A stretch of 55,038 bases of DNA from Halorubrum amylolyticum (GTDB taxonomy: Archaea > Halobacteriota > Halobacteria > Halobacteriales > Haloferacaceae). Shown piece by piece: positions 25,584 through 33,056 of the stretch (its first letter is position 1; each line of letters begins with the position of its first letter). The position numbers and the translations under genes were made by a program. Below the pieces are notes generated by a model. It did no database searches and was not told where the DNA came from. It worked only from the letters and a program-made list of their open reading frames with translations. Location of the stretch: NCBI RefSeq assembly GCF_004114995.1, contig NZ_SDJP01000022.1:1-55038 (forward strand), in the 5' to 3' direction.

Positions 25584-26069
25584 TCAGTCGTGGATCGATT
25601 CGACGAACTCACGGTCGACCCGTCGGGCGGTCGGGAGCGCGCCGTCGAGTCGGACCCGCCCTGCGTCGAGCACCGTCGAGTCGTCCAATCCGCCGCGCAA
25701 GAGATCGCGAACCGCGGGAACGTCGACGCCGTAGAAGTCGTCCGGAACGTCCCGGAGGTACGTCAGTGACGTCTCGAACAGGCGGACCATCCCGTCGTCG
25801 TTCTCGAAATAGAAGTGCTTGTACGCACCGGCGGCCAGCTGCACCATCCCGTGACAGAACTTGCTCTCGACCGTCCCGTTCGCGTAGTTGAACCATTCGT
25901 GTTCGAAGCAATCGGCCGATTCGTGGTGCTCCCCGCCGTTGTAGAGGCGGACACCGTGGACGACGGCTCGGCGGAGGGTCGGATGTTCCCACCGCTCCGC
26001 GCCATCGAGCCATCCTGTGGGATTGCCGGTATCGGGGGGTTCCACGCCTCCGACTTGAGTGTGATTCAT
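25584..26069 (-). CDS. DUF309 family protein
   Basis: A 161-residue protein of the small helical DUF309 family: [40 protein letters not shown] and [16 protein letters not shown]. The conserved [11 protein letters not shown] box is the family hallmark. Function is unknown. I chose the ATG at 26069, the second of two adjacent Met codons. The sequence at 26109-26120, GGAAGGTATTCG, is centred 45.5 bases upstream. It faces the GlpA-like gene convergently. Confidence 0.85.
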   Translation of the reverse strand: MNHTQVGGVEPPDTGNPTGWLDGAERWEHPTLRRAVVHGVRLYNGGEHHESADCFEHEWFNYANGTVESKFCHGMVQLAAGAYKHFYFENDDGMVRLFETSLTYLRDVPDDFYGVDVPAVRDLLRGGLDDSTVLDAGRVRLDGALPTARRVDREFVESIHD

Positions 26070-26108
26070 CACGTGGTAGTACGGACGAGACCGTCAAAGG
26101 CATCTCCC

Positions 26109-26120
26109 GGAAGGTATTCG
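26109..26120. promoter_or_regulatory. Operator before the DUF309 gene
   Basis: GGAAGGTATTCG has GAA and TTCG halves; centre 45.5 bases upstream of the start at 26069, minus strand. The rest of 26121-26467 shows no gene or RNA. Confidence 0.45.
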
Positions 26121-26467
26121 ACCGATCGTTTATTAGTCACTGCCGGACTTGCTAGTCTGATTCTTGGAGTCAATACAACCGAATGTCGGACTGACCAACC
26201 TGTTTTCGAGACGGCCTCATGGAGTCGTCTGGAGTCGGGTACAAGCCTGTGTCCACGATATCGTCGTGGATCCCAACTGTGTGTCTTAAGATACCGAAGA
26301 CTGATATCGATCGTCTCGTTTGTCCCTATCGTCGCTTGATTTCGAAATCGGCTCTCGTCGATATTGAGATGATCGATCAAAAGAGCACAATACGATCGGT
26401 GGCGTGACCAACCGTCGATCAAAAGTGTGTGTCAACAAAACGCCGCAGGTGACGGCCTGTCTTGGCA

Positions 26468-27130
26468 TCAATCAGAAAACATCGCGAATTCAGACGAAAT
26501 GGTATCGTCGCCGTTTCTGTATTCTTTCAACACTCGTTCCTCTGCGCGATGGAGAACCTCGCTGCATGTTGATTTCGCGATATCTAGGTCCTCGGCCAGA
26601 CCGACGAGAGTCGTGCGCCTTGGCGTGTCATAGTAGCCGTGTTCGATCGCCTCATCGAGCAACCACCGTTGGCGTTCGGTCAGGAGCGAATCCGATTCAG
26701 TCTCTTGTTGAATCCGTTCGACCGTGTACTGGATTCCGAACTTGTCGAGTGTTTTCCCGAGGTTCGAGAGCGTCTCCTGTGGAATCGTTGCTTCGAATGT
26801 CATTTGGCCATCCTTGACTTCGAACGGCATCTCCAGAGGGACACCAGATTCTTGTAAAGAAGTTAGTAGTAGCGGAACTGTGGTCTCAACCTGAATACGG
26901 TTCATTTCGGGTTTGGTTTCAAAAACCGTCAAATCGGTCACCGTATCGTACTCTCGGAGTTTTTCACTGATGTTTTCCGGATTTTCACCGAGTATTTCGA
27001 TTCGAGCGACTCCGGTTGCAGTATTCGCAGTAGCTGCGAGTACTCGGAACCGGGTGTCAGGATGGGTTCGGGAAACCTCACTAATCCACACTGACTCTGG
27101 TATCGTGATCGTGAGTTCTGCGTAGGGCAT
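26468..27130 (-). CDS. HTH_10 (bat-type) transcriptional regulator, copy 1
   Basis: A 220-residue protein. The first 150 residues form an N-terminal sensor-like alpha/beta region (MPYAELTITIPESVWISEVS) with no cysteine cluster. The C-terminus is the HTH_10 domain: LLTERQRWLLDEAIEHGYYD, TTLVGLAEDLDIAKSTCSEV and HRAEERVLKEY. It is related to the regulators at 46726 and 50943 (same architecture), and to the DmsR/bat class of haloarchaeal regulators of anaerobic respiration. Both a metal-type box and a perfect operator lie upstream, at 27193-27213 and 27224-27235, so its own expression may respond to metal and to the regulon signal. Confidence 0.88.
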   Translation of the reverse strand: MPYAELTITIPESVWISEVSRTHPDTRFRVLAATANTATGVARIEILGENPENISEKLREYDTVTDLTVFETKPEMNRIQVETTVPLLLTSLQESGVPLEMPFEVKDGQMTFEATIPQETLSNLGKTLDKFGIQYTVERIQQETESDSLLTERQRWLLDEAIEHGYYDTPRRTTLVGLAEDLDIAKSTCSEVLHRAEERVLKEYRNGDDTISSEFAMFSD

Positions 27131-27192
27131 GATTGGGGCTGTATTTACGGTCGTGTTCGGCCGAGCCGTTCCGAACTACTTCACAGTTTGTA

Positions 27193-27213
27193 TTTTTTAG
27201 GCCCTCCTAAAAA
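27193..27213. promoter_or_regulatory. Metal-regulator-like inverted repeat
   Basis: TTTTTTAGG at 27193-27201 faces CCTAAAAA at 27206-27213 over four bases, as does the box at 45611-45626. It resembles DtxR-family binding sites. It lies between the operator at 27224-27235 and the regulator gene at 27130. Confidence 0.55.
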
Positions 27214-27223
27214 CATGCTAGCA

Positions 27224-27235
27224 CGAACATATTCG
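27224..27235. promoter_or_regulatory. Perfect palindromic operator
   Basis: CGAACATATTCG, a perfect 12-base palindrome. Its centre is 99.5 bases before the regulator start at 27130, twice the common distance, so the transcript probably has a leader. Confidence 0.8.
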
Positions 27236-27297
27236 GGGGCGATTGAAGTGATGTCGTGAGATCTTGACCGAGGTTTCTCGACATTTATAAATGAATT

Positions 27298-27393
27298 TCA
27301 CTGATTCTCCATCCCGCCACGCCAATAGTAGCGATTGTCGTCGATCTCCTTGATCGTGACCTTCGACAGGACGTCATCCGGGAGGTCGTCTGC
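27298..27393 (-). pseudogene. Remnant of a small haloarchaeal protein C-terminus
   Basis: A short frame reads ADDLPDDVLSKVTIKEIDDN and RYYWRGGMENQ before its stop at 27298-27300, preceded by an in-frame stop. This resembles the RYYYW-type core of a small haloarchaeal family (DUF6788-like, from memory). Only about 30 residues remain. It lies beside IS right-end-like sequences. Confidence 0.4.
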
Positions 27394-27399
27394 TTACGG

Positions 27400-27770
27400 A
27401 AGTTCGAGGAGAAAGCCTCGCGCTTCAGCGCGGGGATGAATCCGACAACCCCTCTACACGCTACGCTCTACGTTCTGAACGGATGTTTTAAGTAAGTAAT
27501 TACCGTACTAACAGATAACCGAGGCGGCCTGTCCGCCCACCTAATTGGACAATATCGGGATTCTCCGATCCCACGCAGAAAGCATCCCTTTCTGTACTTG
27601 GATTTCGGGATGCAGGCAGTAAAAGTATCTCTGAATCCCATGCCGGGATAGGAGTAACGGCTGGTTGGCACAGCCAGTAGCCGTCTTTCGAGGCCGCTAC
27701 AAACCATAAACATCCCAACTCAGCGGTGCGGTGCCGTGGGAATCTTCCCCCCTTCAGGGCGGAGAGGATG
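27400..27770. mobile_element. IS200/IS605-type right-end scars
   Basis: No transposase is left, but two structures typical of haloarchaeal IS200/IS605 right ends are present: a hairpin CCTCGCGC-TTCA-GCGCGGGG at 27416-27435 followed by GATGAATCCGA, and CCCCCCTTCAGGGCGGAGAG at 27750-27769 directly before the stop of the next gene. The sequence between (27440-27745) carries stops in all frames. CAGGGCGGAGAG recurs beside both halocyanin copies, near 47984 and 53948. Confidence 0.5.
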
Positions 27771-28202
27771 TCAATCCTCCACTTCGTCTAGGCCTGTCTC
27801 CTCTTCAAGCCAGTCGAACTGGGCCGTGAGTTCCTTTCGACGTTGGCGTTTGATGACCGTTGAATCAAGTACGTCCCCGACGATCGCAACGTCAAGCGCG
27901 AACTCTGTCGTTGCCACCAGTTCACTCCCGTTGGCAACTGGTGTGACGGTGTACGCCGTCCGCATCTCCTTGAAGATGCCCTCACGCTGCTCGTAGGCGA
28001 GGTCGGCGTCAGGACGGTCAACGAATTCGAGTGTGAGTTCGATAGTCGCAATCCCCACCTCGTTCGCGACACGAACCGTTTCGCCGTCTACGTGAACCTC
28101 GTCGAAGCCCGACGCTCGCATGAACTGCTCGAGTTCGTTCATCGATTCGCGGACAACAGTCGGAGGTACATCGATCGTTCGCGAAAGCGTCACCGAATTC
28201 AT
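27771..28202 (-). CDS. SRPBCC (START-like) domain protein
   Basis: A 143-residue single-domain protein. SVTLSRTIDVPPTVVRESMN is the typical first strand and helix of an SRPBCC ligand-binding fold, followed by ATIELTLEFVDRPDADLAYE and ELVATTEFALDVAIVGDVLD, with a long C-terminal helix. Such proteins bind hydrophobic ligands or act as cyclases; no specific activity is visible here. It is divergent from the DUF2249 gene at 28357. No operator at the usual distance was found for it. Confidence 0.85.
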   Translation of the reverse strand: MNSVTLSRTIDVPPTVVRESMNELEQFMRASGFDEVHVDGETVRVANEVGIATIELTLEFVDRPDADLAYEQREGIFKEMRTAYTVTPVANGSELVATTEFALDVAIVGDVLDSTVIKRQRRKELTAQFDWLEEETGLDEVED

Positions 28203-28301
28203 GGGTCGGGATTTCCTTCGGAAAGCAGCAGAGATTTTTGTACTGGATTGGTAAGCATTCGGTAATTCTTCTCTCGACTCCGTCTCGTTTTACAGATATC
28301 C

Positions 28302-28313
28302 CGAACAAGTTCG
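28302..28313. promoter_or_regulatory. Operator before the second four-domain DUF2249 gene
   Basis: CGAACAAGTTCG differs from the perfect site at one core base pair. The centre is 49.5 bases before the ATG at 28357. Confidence 0.7.
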
Positions 28314-28356
28314 GCTGAGAGACCATCCTTCTTCGCGACCGTACTCTATCCTAAAG

Positions 28357-29439
28357 ATGGTCACTGAAATTGACCTGCGGGATTCCGTGCCTCACGAGTT
28401 TCAACGCCGGATCTACGACGCGCTGGACGAGACCGAGACAGATGCCGAAGTTCTCGTTATCGCTGATCGAGATATCGACGCTCATCTGATCCAGTATCAG
28501 ATCGAACGGGACTACGCCCTTGACTGGGACCACGAGGATCCTGACGCGGAGCCCCGCGAGGTTCGGGTGTCCAAACAGAAACCACTCGGTGACGATGAGT
28601 TAGGGACGTTCGACGTGCGTGACCTGATACCGCAACGGCGACACGAGGTGTTGCTCGATACGTTTAATCGCCTCGGCCCCGGCGAGGGGTTCGTACTGGT
28701 CAACGACCACGATCCGAAGCCGCTCTACTACGAACTTCGATCGATGCACGGCGATGTCATCGATTGGGAGTATACAAGTCGTGAGTCGGGTGAGTGGCGC
28801 GTCAAAATCGTGAAGACCGACGCTTCGATAGCCGACAACGAGGGCGTAATCACGCGATACGATGTCCGGGAGATCCCGAAGCCGGATCGCCACGAGACGA
28901 TCCACCACCGGTACGGAATGATACCCGACGGGGAGACGATGGAGCTCATCGCTCCACACGAGCCGCGACCGCTCCGTCGCGAGTTTCGGGAGCAATATGA
29001 TGACACGTTCGACTGGGAGGTAGTCGAAAAAGAGCCCGGTCGCTGTCGGGTACGGATCACAAAGTCTGAACGAAGTGAATCTACAGCTGACGGTGAGGAT
29101 CTCACATCTGCGATGTCTGACAATGACGAGGTGTCCACGGAAGCGTCCGTCGAGATCCCAGAGAGTACGGCTGAGCTCGACGTCCGCGACCTTCCACCCG
29201 CGCAACGACACGAGAAGATCTTTGAGGCGTACGCAGATCTCGACGACGGAGAAGGATTTACCCTCGTGAACGACCACGACCCGAAGCCGCTGTACCACCA
29301 GTTCGACGCCGAGGCTGGCCCGGAGTTCTACTGGGAGTATCGCAAGCGTGACCCCGGCGAGTTCAGGGTGCTGATCGGGAAGGCCGAAACGTATGACGAC
29401 GACCCGACTGTCGCGGAGGATCCAAACGCACCGTTCTGA
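28357..29439 (+). CDS. Four-domain DUF2249 protein, copy 2
   Basis: A 360-residue soluble protein with the same four-unit layout as the gene at 4740: diverged unit 1 (IADRDIDAHLIQYQIERD), then VNDHDPKPLYYELRSMHG, APHEPRPLRREFREQYD and VNDHDPKPLYHQFDAEAG. Similarity between the two copies is high across all units, so the four-domain form is an established protein, not a recent fusion. The ending DPNAPF is like that of the convergent gene at 29533 (PDAPF). I infer a function in the NO/respiratory response from the operator and neighbourhood. Confidence 0.87.
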   Translation: MVTEIDLRDSVPHEFQRRIYDALDETETDAEVLVIADRDIDAHLIQYQIERDYALDWDHEDPDAEPREVRVSKQKPLGDDELGTFDVRDLIPQRRHEVLLDTFNRLGPGEGFVLVNDHDPKPLYYELRSMHGDVIDWEYTSRESGEWRVKIVKTDASIADNEGVITRYDVREIPKPDRHETIHHRYGMIPDGETMELIAPHEPRPLRREFREQYDDTFDWEVVEKEPGRCRVRITKSERSESTADGEDLTSAMSDNDEVSTEASVEIPESTAELDVRDLPPAQRHEKIFEAYADLDDGEGFTLVNDHDPKPLYHQFDAEAGPEFYWEYRKRDPGEFRVLIGKAETYDDDPTVAEDPNAPF

Positions 29440-29532
29440 CGAGGCGGTTTCGAAAACGGACTGATCCGGAGCGAGACCCGAATCGCGGTACCGATCACGC
29501 AGTGGCCGTTGCCCCGGGGGGACCAGATCCTT

Positions 29533-30156
29533 TCAGAACGGAGCGTCCGGCGATCCGCGGCTCGGTCCCTCGTTTTTCATCGAACGTTCCATCGGGTTCG
29601 ACCCGATTTCGCTGTCGCCCTCCGGATCGGCGGTCACGTCTCCCGTCTCGAGATACGTCTGCTCGAGGTCGGCGAGCTGCTCGTTGATCGCCTCGCTTTG
29701 GTGGTGCATGGGTGCCGCGCGGACGCGGATGAGGTCGTACTCATGTCGTTCAGAGAGCCCATTCCACGCGCGGAACGACCCGATCGTCAGCGTGTGGGTC
29801 TGTGGACAGAATGGAGTCGTCGGCGTGAACTCGGCACGGAGTACGCGGTCGATGTCGTCCGCCTCGACGGCGTCATCAGCGTCGTCGCGTTCGACGGCGT
29901 AGCGGTAGCCGGCGCCCGTGTGCCGCGTGTCGAGATTCAGCCGGGCGAGATTGTAGTTGAACGTCATATCGTACACCTTTCGCTCCTCGAAGCAGTCGCG
30001 CGTGAGACGGTGAAACGCGACGTGGTCCGCCCCGGTGAGCAGATCATGAGGTTCGAGGAACTCGCCCGGTCTCGGGACGTGGTCCGAAACGAACTCGTCG
30101 TACCCGTCGAACAGGTCGTCGTCGTCGGACCCGAACGGAGACGGAAAGCTGGGCAT
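29533..30156 (-). CDS. Unknown regulon protein
   Basis: A 207-residue soluble protein, start MPSFPSPFGSDDDDLFDGYD. Middle: FHRLTRDCFEERKVYDMTFN, then RAEFTPTTPFCPQTHTLTIG, YDLIRVRAAPMHHQSEAINE and an acidic tail. The TPTTPFCPQTH segment with a later MHHQS resembles the MIP18/PaaD (DUF59) family, which assists Fe-S assembly, but the match is faint. Start: the ATG at 30156 puts the palindrome 44.5 bases upstream; the longer start at 30201 would lie inside the palindrome. It converges with the DUF2249 gene and shares its ending. Confidence 0.8.
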   Translation of the reverse strand: MPSFPSPFGSDDDDLFDGYDEFVSDHVPRPGEFLEPHDLLTGADHVAFHRLTRDCFEERKVYDMTFNYNLARLNLDTRHTGAGYRYAVERDDADDAVEADDIDRVLRAEFTPTTPFCPQTHTLTIGSFRAWNGLSERHEYDLIRVRAAPMHHQSEAINEQLADLEQTYLETGDVTADPEGDSEIGSNPMERSMKNEGPSRGSPDAPF

Positions 30157-30194
30157 ACCCAGTTGTTCGAGATCGTGAGGGGTACTCCTACTCC

Positions 30195-30206
30195 CGTACA
30201 TGTTCG
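30195..30206. promoter_or_regulatory. Operator before the unknown regulon gene
   Basis: CGTACATGTTCG, one change from the perfect palindrome. The centre is exactly 44.5 bases before the start at 30156, minus strand. Confidence 0.75.
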
Positions 30207-30262
30207 GATGACGGTCTCCTCGCTCGAAAACGGTCGGGCCCTCGTCTTCGACCGGTCGGGTA

Positions 30263-31441
30263 TCAACCGTTCACAAACCGGCGTCCGAGGAGGTAGCCAC
30301 ATCCGATCGCCCCGATTACGGACCCGAGAATTCCGATCACGCGTACCGGTTCGTACTGAAGAGCAACTCCCACCGATTGTACCGCGACGCCGGCCCCGAG
30401 CACCCCGATCGTCGCACGGGCCGTTTGTGGGTTCGCTCCCCTGAACTGACCGCCGGTAATTGGGAAGAATAGGTACGCGTATCCGACGATTGTGAGCGGA
30501 AAGAACCCGGCTAGGATGAGCGTTCGATGGACGGCAAGCGACATCGGGTTCCCAAATCCGAACGCCACCGGAACTACCGACACGACGGCGGTCCCTCCCG
30601 CGATCGCACCGAGTGCGATCCCCGATATGCCGACCCGTCTGCGATTCGTTTTCAGAACGACAAGCAGTACGAGGCCCACATACCCGAGCATTGCGAGTGT
30701 CGCGAATACGCCGCCGACCCGGAACCACGGATCGATCCAGAGGAACGTTCCCAGAAAGGCCGGTGCGATGGCTCCAGCCATGAGCACGAGCCAGACGACG
30801 GCGCGAGGTAGCGAGACGTGGAAAAAAGCCGTCAGCAGCCGCGTGCCGAGCGCGTAGATTAGCAGCGTTGCGAACCCGGTAAGGTAGTAGTGGGTGACCT
30901 GTGCTACAGTGACCGTCCCGATCCCCCGCGAGACGTCGGTCACGAAGAAGGCAACTGTTCCGACGACGAGATAGCCGACGGCAACCGGTATCATCGCTGT
31001 GGCAAGTCGGGTCGTGCGTTGGGATCGTCCACTTTCTCCAAGTGTCCCAGCTACTGTACTGACCGCCGTCGGACCGACAGTCGCCAGCAACGACCCAACG
31101 AAAATGAGGACACCGGTCGTCCAGAGCGTCACACCAAGGGGCCTCAGGAGAATCCCCGCCGTAACGAACTGATCCGCCACGAGAAGAGTGACACCGACAT
31201 AGGCGAGCCCGAAGTGAATCCCGGCGAGTCGCTGATCGACGAGCGTCTCGCCGACGTACGAGGGGAGCAAAAGGTACGCCATCCCGAACACCATCGGACA
31301 GACGAAGCCGAACACGCTGATCAGGACGGCGACCTCATCTGCCCCACCGAGAAAGGCGAGAAGCGAGCCCACGAACGACCCGACGCTCGCCACCGTGAAG
31401 CGTTGTGTCCACGTCCGCAGTCCAGTTGATCCCGTGTTCAT
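30263..31441 (-). CDS. Polytopic membrane protein, NnrS/heme-copper-like
   Basis: A 392-residue protein with about 12 hydrophobic segments. Histidines occur at helix ends in VTHYYLTGFATLLIYALGTR and LAVHRTLILAGFFPLTIVGY, positions reminiscent of heme ligands in NnrS-type and heme-copper-related proteins. A paralogue with the same pattern is at 49181-50398. Start at the ATG 31441 (MNTGSTGL). It lies 50 bases after the gene at 31491 on the same strand and probably shares its operator. NnrS proteins protect against NO stress; assignment here is by topology and context, not by a full motif. Confidence 0.75.
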   Translation of the reverse strand: MNTGSTGLRTWTQRFTVASVGSFVGSLLAFLGGADEVAVLISVFGFVCPMVFGMAYLLLPSYVGETLVDQRLAGIHFGLAYVGVTLLVADQFVTAGILLRPLGVTLWTTGVLIFVGSLLATVGPTAVSTVAGTLGESGRSQRTTRLATAMIPVAVGYLVVGTVAFFVTDVSRGIGTVTVAQVTHYYLTGFATLLIYALGTRLLTAFFHVSLPRAVVWLVLMAGAIAPAFLGTFLWIDPWFRVGGVFATLAMLGYVGLVLLVVLKTNRRRVGISGIALGAIAGGTAVVSVVPVAFGFGNPMSLAVHRTLILAGFFPLTIVGYAYLFFPITGGQFRGANPQTARATIGVLGAGVAVQSVGVALQYEPVRVIGILGSVIGAIGCGYLLGRRFVNG

Positions 31442-31490
31442 GAGTGTTGTCAGAAGCTCAGGACGATCTCCGGGCTTTCTGCTGGCAAAT

Positions 31491-32849
31491 CTAATCGTCG
31501 GCCGCCTCATCAAGATCGCGCGCTCGGCGCGGCGAGAATGAACCCAACACGATCCGATCGATTGAGTGCGGGCTGTGACGGACCAACACGAGGATCATGT
31601 TGGACACGAACACCACGACACCGACGCCCACCAGCAGTCCGCCGAGGAGCGCCGGCGTGCCGGGGAGTTCCAGGAGGTCTGCGCTCACGATCAGCGCGCT
31701 TCCGGTCCCGAGGAGTAGCCCGTCGATCGCGGCGATCCGGTCGTCGTAGAGGTCGTCGATCATCGGGACGTCCTCTAATCCTAACAGATCGCTGTACCGG
31801 TTGACCCAGATGACGAAGGGAATGATGTGATAGAGCGTTCCCACGACGACGAACCCGATCGCTCCCAACAACAGCAGATGGCCGGCGTTCGCCGCGCCGA
31901 GCAGATGCTCACGCGTCAACGGATCAGATATCCACGCGGGTACTGTGACGGCGATCCACAGCGCGAGTGCGCCGGCTGCCACCATGTACCGTGTGTGCAT
32001 CGGGGTCCGCTCAACCTGCATCTCGTACAGTTTGCGTGCCAAAACGAGACAGAACACCGACGCGGCGAGCAGGATCAACAGACCGCCGACCCGCGCAGTA
32101 GGGGCATGAGCCACGAGCCGACCGACCGCGAGCACGACCACGCCGATGGGATGCGCGATCTCCTCGATGGACCGAAGCCGGTGATCGATCCCGTGTAGTT
32201 CCGTCTGCGTGAACATTGTCCCGAGCTGGTATAGCGCGCCGTACACCGTCGTGAGCACGGCGCCGAAGACCGCGAGGGTCGCGTGAGCCCCAACAACCCC
32301 GGACCGGCTGACGCCGACCCGCGAGAACGTCGGCACCGTGAAATCGATTGCGAGGAGAACGCCGAGCGCGGTCAACAGGAGGAAAAAGCCGAGTGCGCCG
32401 ATAAAGTGTCGTTCGGTGACATCGTACTCCTCGACGGTGGCGAGCGTTCGGATGATGTTGTACACGAACACCCAGAAGCCGACGAGCATGAGCGCTGCGA
32501 ACGGGATCAGCCACGCCGTCTTGACCAGCAGAAACGCGACGATGAACCCGGAGAGACCGGCGACGACCAGCCCCAGCTGCAAATTCGCGAGTCGTCGCGA
32601 GTGGAGGGTCGCTCCCGACCAGACGGGCACGAACTGCGTCATCGCCCCCATGATCGTAATACAGATCCAGCCGGCTAACAGGAGGTGGACGTGAGCGAGC
32701 CGGCCCAGTCCCGGGACGGCGTTCAGGTGTAAGCCGATCCCGACCCCGATACCCGCTACGAGAAAGGCGAGCCCGACGACGAAATGTCGTAACGGGACCG
32801 TCATCGGGGGCTGTTGGTCCGTTTCGATGTTACCCGGAATCGCGCCCAT
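31491..32849 (-). CDS. Heme-copper-oxidase-like polytopic membrane protein
   Basis: A 452-residue protein with about 12 membrane spans. Three spans repeat a pattern H-x-x-L-x-x-x-G then Tyr/Phe-x-x-x-Pro: RLAHVHLLLAGWICITIMGA with FVPVW, GAHATLAVFGAVLTTVYGAL, and AGHLLLLGAIGFVVVGTLYH with IIPFVIWVNRYSD. This resembles heme-bearing helices of cbb3/NOR-type subunit I, but it lacks the full CuB histidine set. It may be a heme-binding relative without oxidase function. Start at the ATG 32849 (MGAIPGNIETD) because the operator is then at 44.5 bases; the longer frame to 32945 contains the operator. Confidence 0.75.
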   Translation of the reverse strand: MGAIPGNIETDQQPPMTVPLRHFVVGLAFLVAGIGVGIGLHLNAVPGLGRLAHVHLLLAGWICITIMGAMTQFVPVWSGATLHSRRLANLQLGLVVAGLSGFIVAFLLVKTAWLIPFAALMLVGFWVFVYNIIRTLATVEEYDVTERHFIGALGFFLLLTALGVLLAIDFTVPTFSRVGVSRSGVVGAHATLAVFGAVLTTVYGALYQLGTMFTQTELHGIDHRLRSIEEIAHPIGVVVLAVGRLVAHAPTARVGGLLILLAASVFCLVLARKLYEMQVERTPMHTRYMVAAGALALWIAVTVPAWISDPLTREHLLGAANAGHLLLLGAIGFVVVGTLYHIIPFVIWVNRYSDLLGLEDVPMIDDLYDDRIAAIDGLLLGTGSALIVSADLLELPGTPALLGGLLVGVGVVVFVSNMILVLVRHSPHSIDRIVLGSFSPRRARDLDEAADD

Positions 32850-32887
32850 GGGATCGGGTACGGGCTCCGCACCCCTGACAGTACCAC

Positions 32888-32899
32888 CGAAGATGTTCC
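32888..32899. promoter_or_regulatory. Operator before the membrane protein operon
   Basis: CGAAGATGTTCC on the plus strand reads GGAACATCTTCG on the minus strand. The centre is exactly 44.5 bases before the chosen start at 32849. Confidence 0.65.
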
Positions 32900-33006
32900 C
32901 CTTCTCCTGACCGCGGTCCTCCCCGTATTCGGATGGACGTGACAACTACCACGGTTCGGTCGGGTACCAGAGCGAACTTGTCTCAATAGAACGCGACGTC
33001 TGTACC

Positions 33007-33018
33007 CGAACACGTTCG
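33007..33018. promoter_or_regulatory. Operator before the Cu-ATPase gene
   Basis: CGAACACGTTCG, one base from perfect. The centre is exactly 44.5 bases before the ATG at 33057. Confidence 0.75.
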
Positions 33019-33056
33019 CGGATAGCGACTCCCGGGTCGCCGGACAATCACGATCG

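Noticed and set aside
27500..27720. Minus-strand 72- and 81-codon frames between the IS right-end scars
   Set aside because: Two overlapping frames of similar quality with no motif; the DNA looks like the non-coding end of an IS element.
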